Assembly: GCA_964570205.1 (NCBI GenBank) | Contig: CAZMXI010000182.1 | Location: 1-9,467 of the forward strand | DNA: 9,467 nucleotides | Origin: CAZMXI01 sp964570205 | Lineage (GTDB): Bacteria > Planctomycetota > Phycisphaerae > Tepidisphaerales > Tepidisphaeraceae | Direction of reading: 5' to 3' | Shown here: positions 1-6,385 of the stretch, piece after piece | Layout: every line of letters starts with the position of its first letter | Position numbering within the stretch: the stretch's first letter is position 1 | The notes under the pieces: generated by a model | Told to the model about the DNA's origin: nothing | The model's database searches: none | What the model saw: the letters and a program-made list of their open reading frames with translations, nothing else | Translations under genes and position numbers: made by a program

Positions 1-2
1 TG

Positions 3-50
3 GCCGAAGACGACTGGCCTGAGTTGATGGTTTTTGGCCTCGCGAGTTGA
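3..50 (+). CDS. possible 3' end of a gene entering from the left (partial)
   Basis: One plus-strand frame is open from the window edge to a TGA at 48-50 and would encode AEDDWPELMVFGLAS. The other two plus frames stop at 22 and 27. Fifteen codons are too few to recognise a family or to prove coding. The main support is indirect: a strong plus-strand intrinsic terminator follows at 186-233, and a plus-oriented gene must end somewhere before it. The roughly 135-base gap between this stop and the terminator would be a long 3' untranslated region, so the true gene could instead end outside the window. Confidence 0.22.
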   Translation, partial: AEDDWPELMVFGLAS

Positions 51-185
51 CAAGTACGCAAGATCACGAAACCCGCATCTGCCCTACTGTGTCCGGTACA
101 AGTGCTTTTTCGGCATGAATTTACACTGCGGATAGAAGGCCCGATAATGGTCCAGGGTCGCGATTCCCCCCCCGGCTCCAGTCCC

Positions 186-233
186 CAGAATCCCAAGTGC
201 TGAATTGACGGGCACTTGGGGTTCTGTGTTTTT
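186..233 (+). terminator. intrinsic (Rho-independent) terminator, plus strand
   Basis: The arm CAGAATCCCAAGTGC (186-200) pairs with GCACTTGGGGTTCTG (212-226). This gives a 15-base-pair stem with one G-U wobble and an 11-base loop. TGTTTTTG follows directly, supplying the U-tract on the plus strand. Read on the minus strand the stem is followed by a G/C-rich run with no U-tract, so it should stop plus-strand transcription only. It lies between an inferred upstream plus-strand gene and the stop of the minus-strand gene ending at 340, so it would also keep read-through out of that gene. Confidence 0.7.
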
Positions 234-339
234 GCTCGCCCCGGTTCTTCCACCAGAAATCGGCCCTCTTTCCCACCAGAACTTCTCCCGTCTCCGCTGG
301 AAGTCCACCTCAGAAAGGGTTCTGGTGGGGAGGATCCAT

Positions 340-1107
340 TCACGTCACGCCGAGTATCCAGCCCTCCAGATCGGCCAACCCCTGCTCGGCGTCGTTCAGC
401 GGTGGATCGAAGAAGCGGTCCAGGACGAGGCCTTGGTCCATTTCCGCCATCCATCGAGCCACGCTGTAGGCGTCGTGCTGGTGGTTGGTGCGGTTCTCGG
501 CGGAGTATCGTCGCTTGAAGATTGCCGGGTAAACCTCCGCCAGGACCGATCTGCCCTTGGGCACGTCCCATCCGTCAAATGGCCAGAAGTGAATCTTCTT
601 GCCAAGCTGCTGGCGGATGCGACGAAGCCAGGGAATGCCCGCATGGGAGGAATGGGCCACCTTGCCCTGTCCATCCCAGGAAAAGACACTCTTGGCCGAG
701 CTTGTCCAGCGTTCGGTCAGACGCAACTCGCTCGGATCACCTGTGCGTGGGTTGTTCTCTCGGTGGAGCCCCACATAGCAGTTGGGCTCATCGGTCGGCC
801 AGTGCTGGCAGAAGTCCTTGAGGAAGTGATCCCAAGTCTTCAGGCCGTACCTCTGCATGTACGAGATTGGAAATGAGAAGTTGTGGTCAATACCGGCGAG
901 GAAAGTCCCGCCTTCCCGGACCTGGGCGATAAGCCAGTCGGCGATCTCCTCTCTGGTCCAGTTCCACTGCTGGCCCACCGGTGCCGCCGGGGTGATGATC
1001 CGCTGCGGGTCGCCTCCGGCAGCCATGTACACCTGCAAGCCTGGCTTGCGCCAGGTGGGCGTATCCGCCCCGGAGTAGTCGATGCCGATGTGCCGTTCGA
1101 ACTGCAT
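340..1107 (-). CDS. DUF429-like protein with predicted RNase H fold, function unknown
   Basis: The product is 255 residues, with no signal peptide or membrane segment, so it is probably cytoplasmic. It opens with a strand-like IGIDYSGADTP (7-17), the GID-x-S pattern of RNase H/actin-like folds. Further motifs are AGIDHNFSFP (71-80), SSHAGIPWLRR (153-163), EVYPA (191-195) and a late HDAYSVARWM (211-220). The acidic residues in these segments (D10, D74, E191, D212) fit the predicted metal-binding set of DUF429-type putative nucleases. The family link rests on motif memory and no activity is established. The frame stays open upstream to 1269, but the ATG at 1105-1107 is chosen because an AAGGAG site precedes it by 4 bases and the conserved fold begins there. 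It faces away from the GH172 gene and shows no carbohydrate link, so it may be an unrelated neighbour. Confidence 0.75.
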   Translation of the reverse strand: MQFERHIGIDYSGADTPTWRKPGLQVYMAAGGDPQRIITPAAPVGQQWNWTREEIADWLIAQVREGGTFLAGIDHNFSFPISYMQRYGLKTWDHFLKDFCQHWPTDEPNCYVGLHRENNPRTGDPSELRLTERWTSSAKSVFSWDGQGKVAHSSHAGIPWLRRIRQQLGKKIHFWPFDGWDVPKGRSVLAEVYPAIFKRRYSAENRTNHQHDAYSVARWMAEMDQGLVLDRFFDPPLNDAEQGLADLEGWILGVT

Positions 1108-1111
1108 GAAG

Positions 1112-1117
1112 CTCCTT
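1112..1117 (-). promoter_or_regulatory. ribosome binding site of the DUF429-like gene
   Basis: On the minus strand AAGGAG sits 4 bases before the ATG at 1107. This perfect core decides the start in favour of 1107 over the longer open frame reaching 1269. A second AAGGAG at 1130-1135 lies 18 bases further upstream on the same strand but has no start codon at a usable distance. Confidence 0.65.
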
Positions 1118-1165
1118 ACAGCTACCCTACTCCTTAAGCGATTCGGCCAGGCAGACCAGCGGAGC

Positions 1166-1194
1166 ATTTTGCGGTGAGCGGTCGACAGGGTCAA
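1166..1194 (-). promoter_or_regulatory. possible sigma-70-type promoter for the DUF429-like gene
   Basis: Read on the minus strand, TTGACC (1194-1189, five of six matches to the -35 consensus) is followed after 17 bases by CAAAAT (1171-1166, four of six matches to the -10 consensus). Transcription would begin near 1159 and give a leader of about 50 bases before the ATG at 1107. Spacing and position fit well, but the -10 box is weak and such matches can arise by chance. Confidence 0.3.
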
Positions 1195-1324
1195 ATCCGG
1201 CATGGCTGGACTAGAAGCGATGCTGAAGAAGTACGAATCCGCCAAACTGCCGTTCGAGGGCACGATCATGGGGCCTGCGTGAAGTGCACGTCGTTTGACG
1301 AGAAGTCCAGCGGCCGCTCTCTTG

Positions 1325-1343
1325 CGTAAGGCCGCGTCTTACG
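1325..1343. repeat. short inverted repeat before the GH172 start
   Basis: CGTAAG (1325-1330) and CTTACG (1338-1343) form perfect 6-base arms around a 7-base spacer, ending 17 bases before the chosen ATG of the GH172 gene. The location suits an operator or a small leader hairpin covering the translation start. No ribosome binding site was found between it and the ATG. Six-base arms are short enough to occur by chance, so the regulatory reading is an inference. Confidence 0.25.
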
Positions 1344-1360
1344 TGATCCTGATTGGCATC

Positions 1361-3442
1361 ATGCGACGCATCACAACCATCGCGGCCTTGTGCCTGATCA
1401 CGGGCTCTGTGTGCGGGGGCGAACTCCGTGTGATCACCACTGGGACCCTCCTCGGCGAAATGGGGGATTTGGGGCGACTGGCCCGCTGGCCGGACCCGGC
1501 GTATCGCACGATCCAGTTATCGAGCTACGATCGCCGTTCGACGACGGCCGAGGCGCCGGGGTGGTTTGCCAACGCCGACGGCTTCGGCGGCGAACCGATT
1601 CCCGGATTCCAGAGGGTCCTGCGTCAACCCCGGGGGGCGCAGGCGGGCCTATTCCTGTTGGCCGAGCTCAAAGGTCCTGGTGCGATCGTGCGGACCTGGT
1701 CGGCGGGTATGGGTGGCGTGCTCAGGGTCTATCTTGACCCGGCGGCCGACAGCGATGGAGTGTTAATCTGGGAAGGGCGCGCCGATGATTTTCTGCGTCG
1801 TCGTGCCGGGCACTACATCAAGACGGCGGGTGTTGATCTGGATGCGAAGAACGCACTGAGCCAGGAGGATGCGGACTATCTGCCGATTCCGTTTGCCCGC
1901 GGGCTGCGGATGACGTGGGAAGGAAAGCTCAACGAGTTGCACTTCTATCACGTGCAGGTGCGCCTGTATGGGGAAACGGCTGCGGTGCGCAGCTTTGACG
2001 GCAGGAAGGATCTGAAGGAATTTGAGGGGCAGCTTCGCGCGGCGGTGGCGGGGCTCACGAATCCGACAAGCGACGGGAGGGGCCAGATCGCGAAGCTCGA
2101 AGGGATGATCGAGCCGGGTCGGGCTTTCACATGGAGTCCGGACGCCGGCGTCAGCGGTGGAAGGGCCATCGGGGAGTTAAGCCTGCGGCTTGGGGCGGAT
2201 TCGCTGGATGAAGCGCTTCGGGGATGCCTGCTGCGCCTGTCGTTCGATGGATCGCAACGGCCGCAGGTGGAGGCGCCGGTGGGGGACTTCTTCGCATCGG
2301 GCCCTGGAGTGAATCCGTACAGGAGCCTGCCGTTTTCTGTTGAGGCGGACGGTAGGATGGTGTGCCGGTTCGTCATGCCATACGAGAAGGCGGTTCGGCT
2401 CGAGATCGTCAATCATACGACGGCATCGGTGCGGATTGACTGTTCTGTCCGGCTCGTGCCGTGGCAATGGGATGACGGTTCTTTGCACTTTCGCGCCAAG
2501 TGGCGGGCCGATCACGACCTGCTGGCCGGGGCGGGGGTCATCGACCTTCCGTATGCGGTGATGGTCGGGAAGGGCGTGTTCGTCGGGTGCGCGGCGATGA
2601 TCATGAATCCCTCCGGCGTGCCGACGGCGGGAGGCAACTGGTGGGGCGAAGGCGATGAAAAGTTCCTCGTCGATGGCGAGTCCATTCCATCGACGTTCGG
2701 CACGGGGTCGGAGGATTACTTCAACTACTCGTGGAGCCGGCCGGACCTTTTCGCCCATCCTTATTGCGGGCAACCGCTGGATTCGGGCCCGGACACAGCG
2801 GGCTACGTCTCCAACCATCGCTTCCAGGTGATGGATGCGATTCCGTTTGAGCGGTCGCTGGCGGCATTGATGGAATTGTGGTCACACAACCGTACCCCGG
2901 GCCTCAGTTATGCGCGCATTGCCTATTGCTACGCACGTCCGAGCACGGTCGATGACCACCGCGCGCTGGCGCCGTCGGACCTGAAGGCGCCACCGCTTCC
3001 CAAGCGGCAGCCACAGGCATTGGGGGCTGCGAGCGGGGCGAAGTTTGTGCTGGCCGAACAGCTCCGCCCGGAGGCCACGGCCGGTCGGGTTGAGATGACG
3101 CCGCTATCCGTGGCGACGCAGCTCCATGTCATGCAGTGGCAGGCGGAGAAGGGCGCCCGGTTGAAGTTTAACCTGTCGGCGGAGGAGGCGGTGCGTGCCT
3201 CGATTCACATCGTGGCAGTTCATCGTCCCAACGGCGGGGTTGTGCGCGTTCTGCTTGAAGGGAAGGCGTTGGCGTTGGCCGGGGGCGGTGATCAGGTGCG
3301 TTTGCGTTCGGCCCATGTGCCACGCGTGCTGAACGTTCACTTCAGACCCGTGGAACTCAAGGGCGGGGAGAACGAAATCGAGCTGGAGTGCATCGAGGCC
3401 GGGCCGGTTGGGCTTGACTACATCTGGATCAAGCGGGAGTGA
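1361..3442 (+). CDS. secreted GH172 (DUF2961) glycoside hydrolase with C-terminal accessory domain
   Basis: The product is 693 residues. Residues 1-20 form a Sec signal peptide (MRR, then a hydrophobic stretch ending GSVCGG). The cysteine does not fit a lipobox, so export as a soluble protein is expected. Family hallmarks of GH172 follow in order: QLSSYDRRS (52-60), GPGAIVRTWSAG (105-116), NWWGEGDEKFLVDGE (426-440) and FGTGSEDYFNYSW (446-458). E430 and E451 lie 21 residues apart, the same spacing as the two catalytic glutamates E270 and E291 of the bifidobacterial alpha-fructofuranosidase, and are the likely catalytic pair. Known members act on alpha-D-fructofuranosides, difructose anhydrides or D-arabinofuranosides; the substrate here is unknown. 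Residues from about 555 to the end form an extra beta-rich domain closing with GLDYIWIKRE. The frame is open from a TTG at 1295, but the ATG at 1361 fits the signal peptide, although no Shine-Dalgarno site precedes it. It converges on the next gene with 22 bases between stops. Confidence 0.88.
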   Translation: MRRITTIAALCLITGSVCGGELRVITTGTLLGEMGDLGRLARWPDPAYRTIQLSSYDRRSTTAEAPGWFANADGFGGEPIPGFQRVLRQPRGAQAGLFLLAELKGPGAIVRTWSAGMGGVLRVYLDPAADSDGVLIWEGRADDFLRRRAGHYIKTAGVDLDAKNALSQEDADYLPIPFARGLRMTWEGKLNELHFYHVQVRLYGETAAVRSFDGRKDLKEFEGQLRAAVAGLTNPTSDGRGQIAKLEGMIEPGRAFTWSPDAGVSGGRAIGELSLRLGADSLDEALRGCLLRLSFDGSQRPQVEAPVGDFFASGPGVNPYRSLPFSVEADGRMVCRFVMPYEKAVRLEIVNHTTASVRIDCSVRLVPWQWDDGSLHFRAKWRADHDLLAGAGVIDLPYAVMVGKGVFVGCAAMIMNPSGVPTAGGNWWGEGDEKFLVDGESIPSTFGTGSEDYFNYSWSRPDLFAHPYCGQPLDSGPDTAGYVSNHRFQVMDAIPFERSLAALMELWSHNRTPGLSYARIAYCYARPSTVDDHRALAPSDLKAPPLPKRQPQALGAASGAKFVLAEQLRPEATAGRVEMTPLSVATQLHVMQWQAEKGARLKFNLSAEEAVRASIHIVAVHRPNGGVVRVLLEGKALALAGGGDQVRLRSAHVPRVLNVHFRPVELKGGENEIELECIEAGPVGLDYIWIKRE

Positions 3443-3464
3443 CGTGAAGTTGTCGTGTTGGCGG

Positions 3465-4724
3465 CTATCGCAAGGCCGAATCGGCATCCCACACGGCCCG
3501 GATGGCGTCCTCGTCGCCCAAACCGCCGGGAACCGCCGGGCTTGGGTTGTTGGCGAAGTACCAGCGAATATCCTGTGACCTGGCGGTGCGGCTTCCGGGC
3601 ATCTGCAAGAAGCCGTTGGGGTCGGTCTTACGCACCCAGTCCCAGGCGTATTTCAGCCATTGGGCGCGATATTCTCTGCTCTGGTGGGCAAACCAGGTGA
3701 TCTCATCATAGCCCCAGACCCAGTTGCCGCCGGCCCCGGCCCGCCCGGGCGTGCGGCTGACGCCCCAGTTATCCAGTTCCACCAGATAGGGAAGGTGATC
3801 GCACTTCCATCCGCTGAAAGTCACTCCGCCCTTACTCCGATTGTAGATGCCGTCGGAGAAGCCCACTTGCAGGATGCCATCCTGCGGCTTATCGGGGCTT
3901 TCCTTGATCCGCAACGGGAAGGCATGGAAATCCAACAGCAGCCGCCCTTCGCGCACCAAACCGCCTGTGGGTGTGTGGCCATTGCACAGGACCATGCGCC
4001 TGCGGGCGTGCTTGGCGGCGTATTTGCGGACCAGGCCGAGCAGCCGTTCCCAGTGGGCGTTGTTGCGGTCGTTGGCGTTCATGATCTCCACCTGGCCGAA
4101 GTGGATCGCCTCGACGCCAAGGTCAATATAGGTGGCGGCCTGATAGTAGAACCAAAGCTGCGTCTCCAGCCGACTTACATCGGGGACCTGGGCGTTGCCC
4201 ATGGGGCGACGCTGGCCGACAGGGTAAATGATGTCGTTGTAGACGAAGTTCCTTTTCGCCACCGGCAGGTCAAAGTCCGCGAAGACCCAGTCCGGCACGG
4301 CGATCTGCTCCACTTGGGGGCTGACGGTCTCGAACACACATGCTTCCAGAATCATCTCCGGATCGGCCGCGCGGGCCTTGGGAACCTGCTGTCTGGCTCG
4401 TTCGACATTGGCCAGGAAGTTGTTCTCGGCGCCCCAGAGGCAGAGGCTTCGCCCGGCGTACTTCACACCGAGGCCCTTGAGCATGCGAATGTTGTCATCG
4501 AGGTCGCCCCGGCCGTTGAACACGCCCTCCACCGAGATGGAACGTGACAGATAATTCTCGAGTACCTGCCGCGAGATCTTGCCATCAAAGCGATAATCGC
4601 GCTGTCTCGCCGCACGATCCGGCGATGCCTCTGCGGCCATGGCGCGATTCGAGCCCCAGAAAACCATGATGGCCAGAACAACCATCATGCTGAGGCGCGA
4701 AGGATGGCTCAGACTCTCGTTCAT
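3465..4724 (-). CDS. secreted protein of unknown function, possible barrel-type glycosidase
   Basis: The product is 419 residues with a signal peptide (hydrophobic core about 12-24, probable cleavage after AMA at 28-30). I cannot assign a named family. The rest reads like an alternating strand/helix barrel, with conserved-looking blocks RGDLDDNIRML (72-82), SLCLWGAE (93-100), ILEACVFE (125-132), VPDVSRLETQLWFYY (180-194), EAIHFGQVEIMN (205-216), LLLDFHAFPLRI (262-273), YLVELDNWG (313-321), WVWGYDEITWFAHQ (335-348) and GFLQMPGSR (371-379). Many strand ends carry D, E, W or H, as in carbohydrate-active barrels. E213, D265, D318, D340 and E341 are candidate catalytic or binding residues. No second domain is seen. 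The ATG at 4722-4724 is chosen because GGGAG lies 6 bases upstream and the signal peptide starts there; the frame stays open to 4778. It follows the GH99/GH71-like gene by 50 bases on the same strand, so the two are probably co-transcribed and act on the same glycan. Confidence 0.85.
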   Translation of the reverse strand: MNESLSHPSRLSMMVVLAIMVFWGSNRAMAAEASPDRAARQRDYRFDGKISRQVLENYLSRSISVEGVFNGRGDLDDNIRMLKGLGVKYAGRSLCLWGAENNFLANVERARQQVPKARAADPEMILEACVFETVSPQVEQIAVPDWVFADFDLPVAKRNFVYNDIIYPVGQRRPMGNAQVPDVSRLETQLWFYYQAATYIDLGVEAIHFGQVEIMNANDRNNAHWERLLGLVRKYAAKHARRRMVLCNGHTPTGGLVREGRLLLDFHAFPLRIKESPDKPQDGILQVGFSDGIYNRSKGGVTFSGWKCDHLPYLVELDNWGVSRTPGRAGAGGNWVWGYDEITWFAHQSREYRAQWLKYAWDWVRKTDPNGFLQMPGSRTARSQDIRWYFANNPSPAVPGGLGDEDAIRAVWDADSALR

Positions 4725-4730
4725 GTCGCG

Positions 4731-4735
4731 CTCCC
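4731..4735 (-). promoter_or_regulatory. ribosome binding site of the unknown secreted protein
   Basis: On the minus strand GGGAG lies 6 bases before the ATG at 4724, within the 50-base gap after the upstream gene's stop. It favours 4724 over a start further upstream, which would overlap the GH99/GH71-like gene and put 18 charged residues in front of the signal peptide. Confidence 0.5.
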
Positions 4736-4774
4736 GGATCACTCGCGGTGCCGCGGCTGGTCGGCGTGGCGACC

Positions 4775-6115
4775 TCATTGCTTTGGCGATGTCAGATCCG
4801 CCGGGATATTCTCGGAAAACGGAATGTCGCCGCGGATCATCCGCGTAGCGGCCCCGGTCAGTTTCAGGTACCAGTCCGACGGCAGTCCCTCGTAAGTCAC
4901 GAAGTACTTGCCCACAGGCACGTCGTTGGCGACCTTGTAGATCGCCGTGCCTTCGTTGACCTCGTCGAACATGCCGACGAAGACCGTCTTGATGCCCAGG
5001 GCCTTAAAGATGGCAAACTGCCGCCAGTAGAACTCGCCCTTCTGCCGGGCGATCATCGTTGACCCCGGCGCCGCCCTGCGCAGGTTATCCCAGGAGAAGC
5101 CGGGGAATGCAGTCGGCATGTAACCGACGCCCTTATCCTTCAGTTCGGCCAGATCGCCTTCCCAGGCCTCTCTGCGCACGTGGTCCATGCTGCGGTTGTC
5201 GCGGTAGCGGCCCGCGTTCCAGGGGCTGATGGCGTCGAAGCTCCGGTAAACCTTCGACCATGCCGGGTCCGGACGCGATTCGCCTCGCAACGTCCGCCAG
5301 AAGGGATCGATGCCGCCGATCAGGTACACGCCGCCGTATTGCGGATCGCTCTTGAAGAACTTGATCAGTTCCTCGCCCTGTTCCGGAGTCCACGGCCGGT
5401 CTTTGAAGCCCAGCCCCCAGAGCAGCACGACCGGCTTGCCCTGGTGCTTCAGGTAGCGCGAGTCTTCGCGAACCTTCACTTGATTGCAGAGGAACTTCCA
5501 GTCGTTCTTCACCATGTCCGTTGTCGCGTTACGTCCGGTCGTGATGTCAATCATCATGGCCCAGACCCGGCCTTCGCGATGGCACCCCTCTCGCACGTTG
5601 GCGAGGACCGTGTTCACGTGACGGGTGCGTTGGCCGCCGGTGGTCTCGCCGATGAAGCGGCTGAGGAACACGCCGTCGATGCCGTACTGCCGCATCCACC
5701 TGCAGTGCACCAGTGTGGGACCTTTTCGGAAGCCGCTATACAGCTGGGCGGGTGAACCGTCGGACATCTTCAGCCCGGGGACCTCGCAAAGGTCGGCGGG
5801 ATCGTATTCGGAAACGTCCGGCCACATGTCCACCACGAACCGTCCGCCGTCGGGCCGATTGAATCCCTGTCCCCAGTGCCCAAAGCCGAACGGGGTGCCG
5901 TCGCCGGGCGTATTGAACCAGCCTTGATAGCCGCAGAGCACCTTGCCATCCAGGGTTGTGGCATCAATATCGTTGCGCGTTGGTCCGGTATAGGGTCCCA
6001 GCCAGGGTTCATCGGCCGCTCGGGCGATTTGGGCCGCCACTGCCAGGGCAGTTGCGAGAAACAGTATGGAACCCCGAGGGGAAACCAGCGGTGATCTTGT
6101 GTGAATTCGCATCAT
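4775..6115 (-). CDS. secreted GH99/GH71-like glycoside hydrolase
   Basis: The product is 446 residues with a signal peptide (hydrophobic 17-31, cleavage near ARA at 31-33). Blocks in order are KVLCGYQGWFNTPGDG (58-73), VDMWPDVSEY (95-104), HCRWMRQYGIDGVFLSRF (137-154), MMIDITTG (187-194), PVVLLWGLGF (228-237), GVYLIGG (262-268), ISPWNAGRY (296-304), TAFPGFSWDN (335-344) and GMFDEVNEGTAIYK (381-394). The pattern fits the TIM-barrel GH99/GH71-like group often labelled xylosidase/arabinosidase. FDEVNEGTA lines up with the FNEWHEGT motif of GH99 endo-alpha-mannosidases and retains its E-x-x-E (E385 and E388), the residues that act through a 1,2-anhydrosugar intermediate in GH99. The linkage cleaved here cannot be read from sequence. 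The frame is open to 6211. Of the tandem ATGs at 6115 and 6112, the second is better spaced from AGGG, so the start is uncertain by one codon. It heads a probable two-gene unit and diverges from the GH78 gene. Confidence 0.82.
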   Translation of the reverse strand: MMRIHTRSPLVSPRGSILFLATALAVAAQIARAADEPWLGPYTGPTRNDIDATTLDGKVLCGYQGWFNTPGDGTPFGFGHWGQGFNRPDGGRFVVDMWPDVSEYDPADLCEVPGLKMSDGSPAQLYSGFRKGPTLVHCRWMRQYGIDGVFLSRFIGETTGGQRTRHVNTVLANVREGCHREGRVWAMMIDITTGRNATTDMVKNDWKFLCNQVKVREDSRYLKHQGKPVVLLWGLGFKDRPWTPEQGEELIKFFKSDPQYGGVYLIGGIDPFWRTLRGESRPDPAWSKVYRSFDAISPWNAGRYRDNRSMDHVRREAWEGDLAELKDKGVGYMPTAFPGFSWDNLRRAAPGSTMIARQKGEFYWRQFAIFKALGIKTVFVGMFDEVNEGTAIYKVANDVPVGKYFVTYEGLPSDWYLKLTGAATRMIRGDIPFSENIPADLTSPKQ

Positions 6116-6343
6116 CGCCCTGCGTGGTCCTTTTCTGAAGAATCGTGAACAGGCCGGTAGTGGTGAATACCCACCTCGCGACAGTCCGTTGCCAGAAGTC
6201 ACGCCCTTCAAGGGTTGAACGTCGCAATGTCCGATCTATTGCGGGCCCACGGGGGACGTCAGGTTGCGTGCGCCCAATGCGGTGATCGGGTCGGTCGGGG
6301 TTCTTGCACCCGCGCGGTTCTTTGCGAAGATCATGCAGGTGAA

Positions 6344-6359
6344 CCGGGACCCGTCCCGG
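6344..6359. promoter_or_regulatory. 16-base dyad symmetry between the divergent hydrolase genes
   Basis: CCGGGAC (6344-6350) and GTCCCGG (6353-6359) are perfect 7-base inverted arms around CC. The element sits 11 bases before the ribosome binding site of the GH78 gene and about 230 bases from the start of the divergent GH99/GH71-like gene. A regulator bound here could block GH78 expression, or transcription of both directions if the promoters are near. No promoter or regulator gene is seen in the window, so the operator role is an inference. As RNA, the arms could also form a leader hairpin. Confidence 0.35.
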
Positions 6360-6370
6360 ATGATCGGATC

Positions 6371-6378
6371 AGGAGAGG
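6371..6378 (+). promoter_or_regulatory. ribosome binding site of the GH78 gene
   Basis: AGGAGAGG ends 7 bases before the ATG at 6386. It fixes the start there, in agreement with the signal peptide. The open frame continues upstream to 6215 but has no comparable site and codes for a cysteine- and arginine-rich stretch unlike any secretion signal. Confidence 0.65.
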
Positions 6379-6385
6379 CCGGCTT

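Noticed and set aside
84..308. 74-codon minus-strand open frame ending LYRTQ
   Set aside because: Its last 25 codons (from ATLDHYRAF) look mildly coding, but the first half crosses the terminator hairpin and a G-run and looks random. It could be a gene remnant, but this cannot be supported without a search.
205..876. 223-codon plus-strand open frame starting near the terminator
   Set aside because: It runs through the terminator stem and lies opposite the DUF429-like gene. It has no ribosome binding site and no recognisable motif.
1406..1423. lipoprotein signal at the cysteine of the GH172 signal peptide
   Set aside because: The residues before the cysteine (T-G-S-V) do not fit a lipobox, which needs a small residue directly before the cysteine.
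2177..2818. 213-codon minus-strand open frame
   Set aside because: It is antisense to the GH172 core, is rich in R and P, and has no motif of its own.
3521..3540. tandem duplication of AACCGCCGGG
   Set aside because: It lies inside the end of the unknown secreted gene and encodes a P/G-rich tail segment. Two short copies in GC-rich coding DNA need no special explanation.
3660..4547. 295-codon plus-strand open frame
   Set aside because: It is antisense to the secreted protein of unknown function, whose signal peptide, ribosome binding site and motif blocks are on the minus strand. The composition is that of a shadow frame.
6215..6240. TTGAAC followed by TCTATT as a GH78 promoter
   Set aside because: The spacing between the boxes is only 14 bases and each matches the consensus at four of six positions.
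6215..6385. N-terminal extension of the GH78 frame upstream of 6386
   Set aside because: The extension is rich in C and R and lacks a ribosome binding site. The signal peptide and AGGAGAGG site both place the start at 6386.
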